37,359 bases of DNA, taken from contig JAJFVH010000139.1 of NCBI GenBank assembly GCA_021371875.1, positions 1 to 37,359 on the forward strand, in the 5' to 3' direction. The DNA is from Bacteroidales bacterium. GTDB taxonomy: Bacteria; Bacteroidota; Bacteroidia; Bacteroidales; Paludibacteraceae. The position numbers and the translations under genes are program-made. This document shows positions 9,765-18,294 of this stretch, piece after piece (the stretch's first letter is position 1; the number at the start of each line of letters is the position of its first letter). The notes below the pieces were generated by a model that saw only the letters and a program-made list of their open reading frames with translations, was not told the origin of the DNA and ran no database searches.

Positions 9765-10811
9765 TTACTCTTTATCAGCAACCTTCAATTGCCATTTATC
9801 TTTCCACCGGATCACCGGTCTATCACCTTCAAATTCAATTGGGAGCCAAATATACTTGGAATTTATTAGATTTGTTTTATTCCATTTATCAAACATAGCA
9901 ATAAACAAATCTTTTTTCCCCTGAACAGGTAAAACAAAAGTGCTTTGGGCAAAAAATGTACTGTCGGCATCTTTTCCCTTGCACGGATTTTCTTTTTGCT
10001 TCCATTCACCAAAAATTGAATCGGCAACAGCATAACTTGCTGTGTTCGGGTTCCAACCCGTACAACCCGAAGTAATTAAATAATACTTGTCTCCACGTTT
10101 AAACAGAGCAGGAGCTTCACGATCAAGTCCCTCCAAAATCTTTTTTACTTTACCTGTCGTACACGTGTAATCATCACTCAATTCATTTATATTTAATGTT
10201 TTATTCCAATCCGACGAACATATCTGATACGCTTTTCCGTTATCGTCTTTAAATAATGTCTGGTCTCGGCTATCCATTCCGTTTGGTTTTATTGAACCGA
10301 CATAAGTGAATTTGCCGGTTGGACTATCCGAAACCGCAACGCCTGCATGAGCTTTTTCGTAGTCGGGACTATCAATGTGCATCCACATGACAAATTTCTT
10401 GGTTTTTTCGTTGTAAATAACTTTCGGGCGTTCAATTACCTGCGAAGGATGAAGATCGGAGCTAAGATTCTCTGGCAAAGATGGTAATACGATCCCTTCG
10501 AAGTTCCAGTGAACTAAATCGGTTGATGAATAACATGATATACCACCAGCGTCGGCACGCCAACATTCCCATGTTTTCACCCATTCCAACCTATATGTAG
10601 AATCGCCCTTGAATTCACCGTACCAATAGTAAACGCCTTCGTGGAATAATATGCCTCCTCCATGTGCATTAATAACTTTTCCACCCGTATCTTTCCAGGT
10701 TTGTCCGGGAATAATCTCGTGTTTCAAACCTTCATTTTTACATGAAAAAAGGAAAGATGTAAAAAGAAAAGAAATGAATATAATGTTTAAATATAATTTT
10801 AATTTACTCAT
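9765..10811 (-). CDS. GH43-family lipoprotein, probable exo-beta-galactanase type
   Basis: Five-bladed beta-propeller glycoside hydrolase anchored as a lipoprotein: the signal sequence ends in the lipobox SFLFSC with C24. Family features include NAHGGGILFHEGVYYWYGE (48-66), CYSSTDLVHWNFEG, VIERPKVIYN with E127, and LDREAPALFKRGDKYYL with E232, the probable catalytic acid. FFAQSTF carries Q289. The AHGGG opening and a glutamine in place of the usual aspartate base recall the GH43_24 exo-beta-1,3-galactanases, in which a glutamine has been proposed to act in catalysis. The related GH43_34 branch (arabinofuranosidase/galactofuranosidase activities) cannot be excluded by eye. Length 348 fits a single catalytic domain without a binding module. 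The gene sits 12 bases after GH2 and shares the operon, so it probably acts with the two beta-galactosidases on the same polymer. Confidence 0.8.
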   Translation of the reverse strand: MSKLKLYLNIIFISFLFTSFLFSCKNEGLKHEIIPGQTWKDTGGKVINAHGGGILFHEGVYYWYGEFKGDSTYRLEWVKTWECWRADAGGISCYSSTDLVHWNFEGIVLPSLPENLSSDLHPSQVIERPKVIYNEKTKKFVMWMHIDSPDYEKAHAGVAVSDSPTGKFTYVGSIKPNGMDSRDQTLFKDDNGKAYQICSSDWNKTLNINELSDDYTCTTGKVKKILEGLDREAPALFKRGDKYYLITSGCTGWNPNTASYAVADSIFGEWKQKENPCKGKDADSTFFAQSTFVLPVQGKKDLFIAMFDKWNKTNLINSKYIWLPIEFEGDRPVIRWKDKWQLKVADKE

Positions 10812-10823
10812 AGGTATCTTTTA

Positions 10824-13244
10824 TCATTTAGAGTTAATGCTTATCGAAGCAGTTCCTAAATTTTGGTTATTTACTTGTAAAATTATTTTCCCCGGTTTTC
10901 CCGTAGGTCTGATGATTGCCAATGCTTTCCCTCTATAAGTTCGCGGCGTAAGCGAACGAAAACTTTCCATGTCGGTAGGGCAAGCATTTCCCGCAATAAT
11001 ATCTCCTTCGCCAACAAGATTCAGGTTAAGTGTTACATCTTCATCGGGAACTATATTTTCTTTATTATCAATTATTTCAATTGAAATATAAGCCAAATCG
11101 TTTCGTGAAGCACGAATTATGCATCTGTCTGTTTTCAGCCTTATTTTGCTTGCCTTGCCCGATGTTTTCAACAAAATACTATCGGTTTCAACCCCGTTGT
11201 TTACTCCTGCAGCTTTTAAAATTCCGTTTCGATAAGGAACTTTAAACGAAACTATATACCTGTTTTTTTGATCATTAGTTATTGATTTTTCTTCTAATAA
11301 ACCATTATTCAGATATAGACGGACAATCGGGCATCGCGTAAAGACTCTGATATCCATCAACTCATTCTCATGTCCGTTCCAGTTCCAACTTGCCAATTCA
11401 TCCGGCCATCCCCAATAACTTATTTTTTCGGTTTTTTCATCAGGAACAGGCGCATGAACCAGCATCTCTATTTTGCTTTTTCCCCAAATAACATCACGAA
11501 AGAATGATTGCGGTTTCCGGTTTCCACAAATATCAATATCGCCACACCAGGCGTTAAACCATTGAGCATCAAGAAATTGAGGAAAATTTATATCATTTTT
11601 ATCGTAATAATTTGTATTTCCTATTCCCGATTCACCCAAATAATCGATGGCAGTCCAGATAAAATCGCCTATAATATAAGGATTTTGCTCTACAAAGTCC
11701 CAGTTGATAGCGCGTTCCATGGCAGTAGATTCACTCCCGAAGATGATTCTTTTCGGATAAAGTTTATGATCGTTATCGTACTCCCACCACATATAATTGT
11801 ATCCGCCAACATCTAAATTTCGAAAAGCCGGTTCCGAATCTTTCCATTTCATATCCGGGTTATCCCAAAAATCGTTGATTGCAGCCGTAACAGGTCGTGT
11901 TTGGTCAAGTTTACGAATTGTATTTTTCAATCTTTCGGCAATCAGTACACCAATTGAATCTGCACGCTCCTGAATTTCGTTGCCAATACTCCACATAATA
12001 ATGCAAGGATGATTCCGATCCCTTAAAATCATAGAAGTGATATCTTCTATACCCCATTCATCAAAATAACGATGATAATCTTCCGGATTCTTCGGCTTTT
12101 GCCATTGATCGAAAGCTTCGTCGATAACCAATAAACCTAAACTATCGCAAGCATTTAAAAAAGTTTCGGACGGTGGATTGTGAGCACACCTTACAGCATT
12201 AAAACCATTGGCTTTCAACATCTCTACTTTACGGACTTCGGCTCTGTCAATTGCGGCAGCTCCAAGCAACCCATTATCGTGGTGGATGCAGCCTCCTTTC
12301 AATTTTATCATTTGACCGTTCAATTCAAATCCATTGGCAGCTGAAAACGAAATTGTCCGAATACCAAAAGGAATTGTTATTGAATCTTTTAATTCTCCGT
12401 CGACAGCTACACTAAACTTCGCCAAATATAAATCTGGTGTTTCTATCGACCATAATTTTGGATTGATTAAGGAGATGTTTCTGGTGAAAGTCGCTTTTTG
12501 ATTTGCAGGCAACTTAACTTCGACGTGTTTTGCGGCAATCTGTTTTCCGAATTTATTTAATATTTGAATCGTAATATTGGCTCGATTCACTTTTGTGGTT
12601 TTGTTAAAAATATTAGCTTTCAGGTTGATAATCGATTTATTATCAGTGATTTCATCGGTTTTAATAGCAACATTCCATGTGTCGAAATGTATTTTCTCTG
12701 TCGAAATCAACCAGACATGCCGGTAAATACCCGAACCTGAATACCAACGGCTGTTTTTCCCTTGATTCAGAACTTTCACTTCCAATAAATTTTCTTTTCC
12801 CACCGAAAAACAATAATCAGTAATATCGCATCGGAAAGAGATGTAACCGTAAGGATGAAAAACAACTTTTTTCCCGTTTAACCACACTTCCGATTCCATA
12901 TAAACGCCTTCAAAATAAAGTGTCAGTATTTTACTGATTTCGTTTCCGGACAAAACAAAACGTTTTCTGTACCATCCAACACCTCCGGGTTTATGTCCCG
13001 TGGCAATACCATCCCGATTTTGTTCTAAAAAAGGAGAAATGATACTCCAATCGTGAGGTAAATCAATTATTTTCCATGTTGTATCTTCTTTTTCCTGTAA
13101 TTTAGGATTTGGTAATTCTCCCAACCGGAAGCTCCAACCGTTGTCGAAACAAATTTTTCTCTGAACAGTTTTCTCATCTCCTGCGAAAGCAGAAGAGAGA
13201 AAACTGTAAATGAAAAATAAAAAACAAATGATTCTTAGCCTCAT
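10824..13244 (-). CDS. GH2 beta-galactosidase-type enzyme with DUF4982 and C5 domains
   Basis: Exported GH2 glycosidase (signal peptide about 1-21, ending SSAFA). Domain order: sugar-binding domain (DNGWSFRLGE, LPHDWS, GGVGWYRKRF, about 30-185), immunoglobulin-like domain (about 190-298), then a TIM barrel from about 300. The barrel contains GGCIHHDNGLLGAA, NAVRCAHNPPS, MWSIGNEIQ with acid/base E423, and IIFGSESTAME with nucleophile E505. A DUF4982 domain (DELASWNWNGHENELMDIRV) and a C-terminal Ig-like GH2_C5 domain complete the 806 residues. This architecture is shared by many PUL beta-galactosidases, although some members are beta-glucuronidases or other exo-glycosidases. All catalytic residues are present. 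The gene is 27 bases downstream of susD and 12 bases upstream of GH43, in the centre of the PUL transcript. Confidence 0.9.
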   Translation of the reverse strand: MRLRIICFLFFIYSFLSSAFAGDEKTVQRKICFDNGWSFRLGELPNPKLQEKEDTTWKIIDLPHDWSIISPFLEQNRDGIATGHKPGGVGWYRKRFVLSGNEISKILTLYFEGVYMESEVWLNGKKVVFHPYGYISFRCDITDYCFSVGKENLLEVKVLNQGKNSRWYSGSGIYRHVWLISTEKIHFDTWNVAIKTDEITDNKSIINLKANIFNKTTKVNRANITIQILNKFGKQIAAKHVEVKLPANQKATFTRNISLINPKLWSIETPDLYLAKFSVAVDGELKDSITIPFGIRTISFSAANGFELNGQMIKLKGGCIHHDNGLLGAAAIDRAEVRKVEMLKANGFNAVRCAHNPPSETFLNACDSLGLLVIDEAFDQWQKPKNPEDYHRYFDEWGIEDITSMILRDRNHPCIIMWSIGNEIQERADSIGVLIAERLKNTIRKLDQTRPVTAAINDFWDNPDMKWKDSEPAFRNLDVGGYNYMWWEYDNDHKLYPKRIIFGSESTAMERAINWDFVEQNPYIIGDFIWTAIDYLGESGIGNTNYYDKNDINFPQFLDAQWFNAWCGDIDICGNRKPQSFFRDVIWGKSKIEMLVHAPVPDEKTEKISYWGWPDELASWNWNGHENELMDIRVFTRCPIVRLYLNNGLLEEKSITNDQKNRYIVSFKVPYRNGILKAAGVNNGVETDSILLKTSGKASKIRLKTDRCIIRASRNDLAYISIEIIDNKENIVPDEDVTLNLNLVGEGDIIAGNACPTDMESFRSLTPRTYRGKALAIIRPTGKPGKIILQVNNQNLGTASISINSK

Positions 13245-13271
13245 TACTAATACCTTAAATTAATGTTCCTA

Positions 13272-14963
13272 TTATTGATAAATAGGGTTTTGGATCAACG
13301 CAGAATTTTTTTGCATTTCGGAACGTGGAATTGGAATAAAGTAATGGCTGTTATTCCAAGCGCGTTGTTCAAAATCGAATTCCGTATAATTACCATCGAC
13401 AACCCGAACTCCTTTGGCATCAGTATAAGCTTCTGGGGCTATCATCCAACGACGTACATCGAAAAATCGATGACCTTCCCAAGCCAATTCCACCCGGCGT
13501 TCGTTGCGATAGCGATTCACGAGCGCTGTTCCCGTTTCTGTGTCAGGAACATTGGGCATTCCTGCACGTTCCCGAATCAGATTCATAGTATTTCGGGCAG
13601 AGATTTCGTCACCCAATCCTAAACAAGCTTCGGCATAATTTAATAAAACTTCGGCATACCGAATTTGAATATATGGTTGCGGTTGACGTGAACCGTAGTA
13701 CCAGGTATTTTCTTGATCGGTTGTAGAAATGAACTTTTTAATATAATACCCGGTTGTATTTCCATTGTTATAATCGGGTCCCTGCGTAATATCAATTGTT
13801 GTAGGAGATAAATATCCCCACGAATTGTAATACCACGGAGAACCGTTATGTAAGATTGTACCATCGAGACGCGGATCGCGATTTGAATACGGATTGGCAG
13901 ATTGGGCATTGATGTCAAATGTAGTACCGTCGGAATTCTCAAATGCATCTGCCAGATTTGCCGTCACCTGATTCAATCCCCAACCACCATACGAAGGCGC
14001 TCCACAAACCCAGGCCAACCAGTCGGTAGCCCAATACGGAGTGTTAACCTTATCATATTGGGTTATAAAAATCTGTTCGCTTGACGTCATTTGTAAAAAT
14101 AATTCCTGAAAGTTTTTAGCTTTATCTGGATTTACATTATACAACTCGTAACCAAGTTTCATTGCTTCAGCGGCTGCTGTTTTAGCCGCAGTGTAAAGTG
14201 CTGTACGATTGTTGGTTGTATATCCTACTAATTCAGGATGGGAATATCCGCTTTCCCATGATGTGTTGTGATAAAGTTCACTAGCCGCATACAATAAAAC
14301 TCTCGATTTAAGAGCATAAACCGCACCTGCTGTTGCACGTGTTTTATCGGCTTGATCGACTAATTTATCGTTAGCAACCGCAGCATCTAAATCAGCAACA
14401 ATAAAGTTTACAGTTTCTTCAAACGTACTACGCGGAATATCATAATTATCGCCTACATTCATCACTTTATCAATCAGAGGGACTCCACCATATTGGGACA
14501 TGAGCAGATAATAAAAATATCCACGTAAAAAATGAACTTCTCCTATCAGCTGTTGTTTGTACGATTCGTCGGTAAATTCAGTGTTATCGATCTTTTCAAA
14601 AAACAAATTGCATGACCTGATATTGGAATAAACCGATTTCCACCACCAATTTTCCATAGTCGCAGCCCAGTTGCTTGCAAAAGCTCCTTGATCATCGGGA
14701 GTCATTGTGCTGGTTATAACTTTAGTAATTACACCATCGTTTTGAATGGGCACAGCTTCGTCAACTAACGACGCACTCATGTACCACTGGTAAGGATAAG
14801 GCACACCTTGATAGATATGGAAAACGTATCCTTCTACTAAACTTGGATTCGACCATAAAGCATTATCGTCGAGTTTGTCCCCCGGAACCGTGTCAAGATA
14901 ATCGCTGCACGAAGTCAGACCGAGAAGAAGGATGAAAGATATTGTTATAAATATTTGTTTCAT
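13272..14963 (-). CDS. SusD/RagB-family glycan-binding lipoprotein
   Basis: Surface lipoprotein that captures oligosaccharides and forms the lid on the SusC channel at the outer membrane. The lipobox GLTSCSDYL puts the lipidated cysteine at C19. SusD family features follow: SDYLDTVPGDKL, a TPR-like helical body with VHFLRGYFYYLLMSQYGG (the conserved LR-Y motif), GAVYALKSRVLLYAA, and near the end QIRYAEVLLNYAEACLGLGD, RERAGMPN, NERRVELAWEGHRFFDVRRW and YFIPIPRSEM. The 563-residue length is normal and no frame damage is seen. The gene follows susC by 12 bases, the invariant order of this pair, and its presence defines the locus as a PUL. The ligand cannot be deduced from sequence because SusD binding sites diverge freely. 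Confidence 0.95.
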   Translation of the reverse strand: MKQIFITISFILLLGLTSCSDYLDTVPGDKLDDNALWSNPSLVEGYVFHIYQGVPYPYQWYMSASLVDEAVPIQNDGVITKVITSTMTPDDQGAFASNWAATMENWWWKSVYSNIRSCNLFFEKIDNTEFTDESYKQQLIGEVHFLRGYFYYLLMSQYGGVPLIDKVMNVGDNYDIPRSTFEETVNFIVADLDAAVANDKLVDQADKTRATAGAVYALKSRVLLYAASELYHNTSWESGYSHPELVGYTTNNRTALYTAAKTAAAEAMKLGYELYNVNPDKAKNFQELFLQMTSSEQIFITQYDKVNTPYWATDWLAWVCGAPSYGGWGLNQVTANLADAFENSDGTTFDINAQSANPYSNRDPRLDGTILHNGSPWYYNSWGYLSPTTIDITQGPDYNNGNTTGYYIKKFISTTDQENTWYYGSRQPQPYIQIRYAEVLLNYAEACLGLGDEISARNTMNLIRERAGMPNVPDTETGTALVNRYRNERRVELAWEGHRFFDVRRWMIAPEAYTDAKGVRVVDGNYTEFDFEQRAWNNSHYFIPIPRSEMQKNSALIQNPIYQ

Positions 14964-14975
14964 AGCATTATCGAA

Positions 14976-17900
14976 TTAAAAATTGATTGAAATACCTGTA
15001 GTAATAATTTTTTGAATAGGGTAACCTGCACCCGCAAATCCTTCACCTTGATAACTAAGTTCAGGATCGTAATCTTTCATATCGGGAGCATAGGTAAATA
15101 AATTCATCCCGCTCACGGTTAAACGAATACTTTGGCAAGCAAATTTTTTAATAATTACGTCGGGCAACGTGTATCCTAATTCTAAGTTTTTCAAACGGAT
15201 AAAATCAGTTTTGTGTAACCAGAATGTGTTCGGATTATCGGAGCTTACCCAATATTCATCATTACGATTGAATGTGCGCGGATAATCGGTATTCGGATTA
15301 CTTTCCGTCCAACGATTATCGAAGAACGATTTCAAATAATTTTTGTTGTTTGTTAAACTTCCGGTTTGTTGAACATAACGCACCGCACCGGCCTGACCTT
15401 GGAAAAGCACTGAAAGATCGAATCCTTTGTATTTTGCATACAGATTTAAGCCACCTGTCCAGGTTGGTATGGCACTTTTGTTGATTCGGATTTTATCGAG
15501 TCCATTAATCATTTTATCGTCATTCACATCACGGAATATCACATCACCCGGACGTGTACCATCCATGTGAGGATAATTATCAATTTCTCCCTGGTTATGG
15601 AAAATGCCGATAGCATCGTAATAAATACCGGAGTTCATCGGATGTCCTGTATTTTGTTGATATTCGGGGATATTTGAAGCTTCATCAAAGAATAAAACTT
15701 TGTTGGCTGCATATCCGCCATTCAGTCCTACCCGATAGCTGAAATTATTGATCTTATCAGACCAGGCTAATTCGAAGTCGAAACCTTTATTTCGTACCTT
15801 ACCCAAGTTAACAGATGGCAAAATACCTGAAAGACCTGTGAAATCAGGAACAGATGCAGTTTGTGCAATCAGAATCTTAGTTCTTAAATTGTTGAAATAA
15901 TCGGCAGTAAGTGTCAGCTTGTTGTTCAGCATATTTAAATCAAAGCCCACATCAAACTGACGAGCTTCTTCCCAATGTGCTTTAATATTTCCGGCTAAAC
16001 TTTCGTAATAAGCAGCCATATTACTTGATGTGGAACCTGTAACAAAATTTTGCCAGTATTTTGCATATTGCGACATAAACTGGTATGAATCAATTTTATC
16101 ATTTCCGGTTAAGCCCCACGACCCTCTGAATTTTAACCCGTTAATCACATTGTTGATACTACTGTTTTTCCAAAAATCTTCTTCCGAAATACGATAAGCC
16201 GCCGATACTCCGGGGAAGAATCCATATCGATTTGTATCGTAGAATTTACTTGAACCTTGATAACGCCACACAAATTCCAGCATGTATTTGCCCGAATATG
16301 CATAATTCACGCGTCCCAAATAGTTAAACCATCTATCGATTCCGGGGTTTGAACCATTGCTATATTGTTCGTTATCGTTACCGAAATTCAATTCTTCGGG
16401 ATATTCAATCGAATTATCCCTACGTTCGGCACTAAACCAGTTTGAAGTAGTTTCAAAAGCTTCAATTCCCGCTAAAATGCCAATATCGTGAACTTTATTG
16501 AATGTATGTTGATAATTCAGAAGTGAATTGACCATATATTCTTTACTTAATTCAAATTGTTGCATTAAATTGCTTGATGCGCCATACAACCCTTTAACCA
16601 GCACGGGAATTCCATCGGCGTCAGCCGAAGTGCCATCCCATGTATATAATTCGTATTTTTTATTCAGTTTTTTTGTGTAATAAAGCCCACGATCAAGCGC
16701 TCCGGTTGTTGTCCACGTCAAACCATCAATTCCGGGAATTTTTACAGTTAATCTTGAGGTAAGATTGAATACATAATTATCAGTGCGATTGTAACCAGAG
16801 GCAGAAGTAGATTGAACCACAGGGTTATGTTGCACTTGTAAATCGAGTGGGGGACCCGCTAATCCGTTGGGCCAACGTGCAGGGAGCAACGGACTTGCCG
16901 ATTGTAATTCGTAGAACAATGTAGAAGAACCTACCGAAAGAAAATCCCCTTGTTCCATACGTCCGGTGAAATCAACGCCCAACGAAATGTATTTATTGAT
17001 TTTTCCATCGATATTGGCTTTCAAATCGTGTTGGGCGTAATTGCTTCCGCTGTTTTTGAAAAAACCATCCTGATAACGAGTGGATAAAGAGACGTATGTT
17101 TTGACCGTTTCAGTGCCGCCCGACATGGAGATGTTGGCATTATGTTGCATCGACCACGGTTTCAACACTTCGTTGAACCAATTTGTGTTCGGATATTTCC
17201 ACGGATCATTTCCGTCGGCAAATTTTTGAATTTCGGTGGTTGTGTAAATAGGATTTTTTCCTGCATATTGGTTTACTTCGTTTACTAAAGTAGCGTATTC
17301 GGCAGAATTACAAACTTCAGGAAGGTAAGTTGGACGACTCCATCCGGCAGAATAACTGGCAGTGATTCCCATTTTTTCCGCTTTTCCGCGTTTGGTGGTA
17401 ACAAGTATAACGCCGTTAGCAGCCTGAGAACCATAAATAGCTGCAGATGCATCTTTCAGGACGGAAATATTTTCGATGGTGGAAGGATCGATTCGTTCAA
17501 GTGAACGATTGGGAACGCCATCCACCACAATAAGGGGGCTGTTATCGTTCAATGAACCAGTACCACGGATATATAAAGATGAATAATCGGCTCCCGGTTC
17601 ACCGCTTTGGCCTACAACAACCAATCCTGCCACATTACCTGCTAATGAATTTGTAACATTCATCGCAGGGGATTTGAGAATTTCTTTGCCATTCACTCCG
17701 GCAATCGAACCCGACAATGTAGCTTTCTTTTGTACCCCGTAACCTACAACCACAAGTTCGTCCATCACTTTTGAATCTTCTTGTAAAACCTGATTCAGTT
17801 CTCCGGCTCTTGAAACTTGTACTGTGGTTGATTTGTAGCCGACATAAGAGAAGGTTAACTTTGCTCCTATGTAAACATTCAACGAATAATATCCGTTTAC

Positions 17901-18131
17901 ATCCGAAACTGTACCGTTTGTGGTTCCTTCGACCCGTACAGATGCCCCGATAATTGGCTCATTATCAGCACTCGTAATTTTCCCGGAAACTTTAATTTCT
18001 TTTTCAGGAGGCGAAACGGCTTCGTTCTTACCTGAATTTTGCCATGGCAGGGCAAAAACAGCCCCTGATGTGCTGAAAAGCACCAACAAGACAATTATAA
18101 ATCTTGTTTTGAGTAATTCGTGTTTTTTCAT
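14976..18131 (-). CDS. SusC/RagA-family TonB-linked outer-membrane transporter
   Basis: Outer-membrane beta-barrel transporter that imports oligosaccharides using TonB energy together with SusD. The signal peptide (about 1-28) is followed by a carboxypeptidase-regulatory-like domain (KVSGKITSADNEPIIGASV ... TNGTVSDVNGYYSL, about 46-120). Next come a TonB-box-like segment MDELVVVGYGVQ, and a plug domain with NSLAGNVAGLVV, LYIRGTGSLND, PLIVVDGVP and SVLKDASAAIYGSQAANGVILVTTKRG, which is the SusC signature. The remaining 800 or so residues form the 22-strand barrel and finish with a hydrophobic strand ending SINF. The 1051-residue length is standard. It is the first gene of the main PUL operon. 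A TAnnTTTG-like -7 box (18159-18166) lies about 28 bases upstream of the start. No anti-sigma-interacting STN domain is visible, consistent with control by the HTCS rather than by an ECF sigma/anti-sigma pair. Confidence 0.95.
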   Translation of the reverse strand: MKKHELLKTRFIIVLLVLFSTSGAVFALPWQNSGKNEAVSPPEKEIKVSGKITSADNEPIIGASVRVEGTTNGTVSDVNGYYSLNVYIGAKLTFSYVGYKSTTVQVSRAGELNQVLQEDSKVMDELVVVGYGVQKKATLSGSIAGVNGKEILKSPAMNVTNSLAGNVAGLVVVGQSGEPGADYSSLYIRGTGSLNDNSPLIVVDGVPNRSLERIDPSTIENISVLKDASAAIYGSQAANGVILVTTKRGKAEKMGITASYSAGWSRPTYLPEVCNSAEYATLVNEVNQYAGKNPIYTTTEIQKFADGNDPWKYPNTNWFNEVLKPWSMQHNANISMSGGTETVKTYVSLSTRYQDGFFKNSGSNYAQHDLKANIDGKINKYISLGVDFTGRMEQGDFLSVGSSTLFYELQSASPLLPARWPNGLAGPPLDLQVQHNPVVQSTSASGYNRTDNYVFNLTSRLTVKIPGIDGLTWTTTGALDRGLYYTKKLNKKYELYTWDGTSADADGIPVLVKGLYGASSNLMQQFELSKEYMVNSLLNYQHTFNKVHDIGILAGIEAFETTSNWFSAERRDNSIEYPEELNFGNDNEQYSNGSNPGIDRWFNYLGRVNYAYSGKYMLEFVWRYQGSSKFYDTNRYGFFPGVSAAYRISEEDFWKNSSINNVINGLKFRGSWGLTGNDKIDSYQFMSQYAKYWQNFVTGSTSSNMAAYYESLAGNIKAHWEEARQFDVGFDLNMLNNKLTLTADYFNNLRTKILIAQTASVPDFTGLSGILPSVNLGKVRNKGFDFELAWSDKINNFSYRVGLNGGYAANKVLFFDEASNIPEYQQNTGHPMNSGIYYDAIGIFHNQGEIDNYPHMDGTRPGDVIFRDVNDDKMINGLDKIRINKSAIPTWTGGLNLYAKYKGFDLSVLFQGQAGAVRYVQQTGSLTNNKNYLKSFFDNRWTESNPNTDYPRTFNRNDEYWVSSDNPNTFWLHKTDFIRLKNLELGYTLPDVIIKKFACQSIRLTVSGMNLFTYAPDMKDYDPELSYQGEGFAGAGYPIQKIITTGISINF

Positions 18132-18158
18132 TTAAATAGTATTTAGAAATTTATGGTA

Positions 18159-18166
18159 CGAAAGTA
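18159..18166 (-). promoter_or_regulatory. probable -7 promoter box of the susC operon
   Basis: On the minus strand the bases read TACTTTCG, one mismatch from the Bacteroidota -7 consensus TAnnTTTG. It lies 27 bases before the susC ATG, predicting a start near 18155 and a short leader. A -33 TTG at ideal distance is not seen (the nearest, at 18191-18193, is 24 bases upstream), as may be expected for an activator-dependent promoter. Confidence 0.55.
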
Positions 18167-18294
18167 GAACAACATTTTTTTAAAAAATAACAATTTTATG
18201 TCTGATTATAACAAATAAATATTGTTGCTGAATTTAATATCAACTTTAGAATATATACGATTCCAAATAGTTAGTTATATTGTTGATTTACAAC

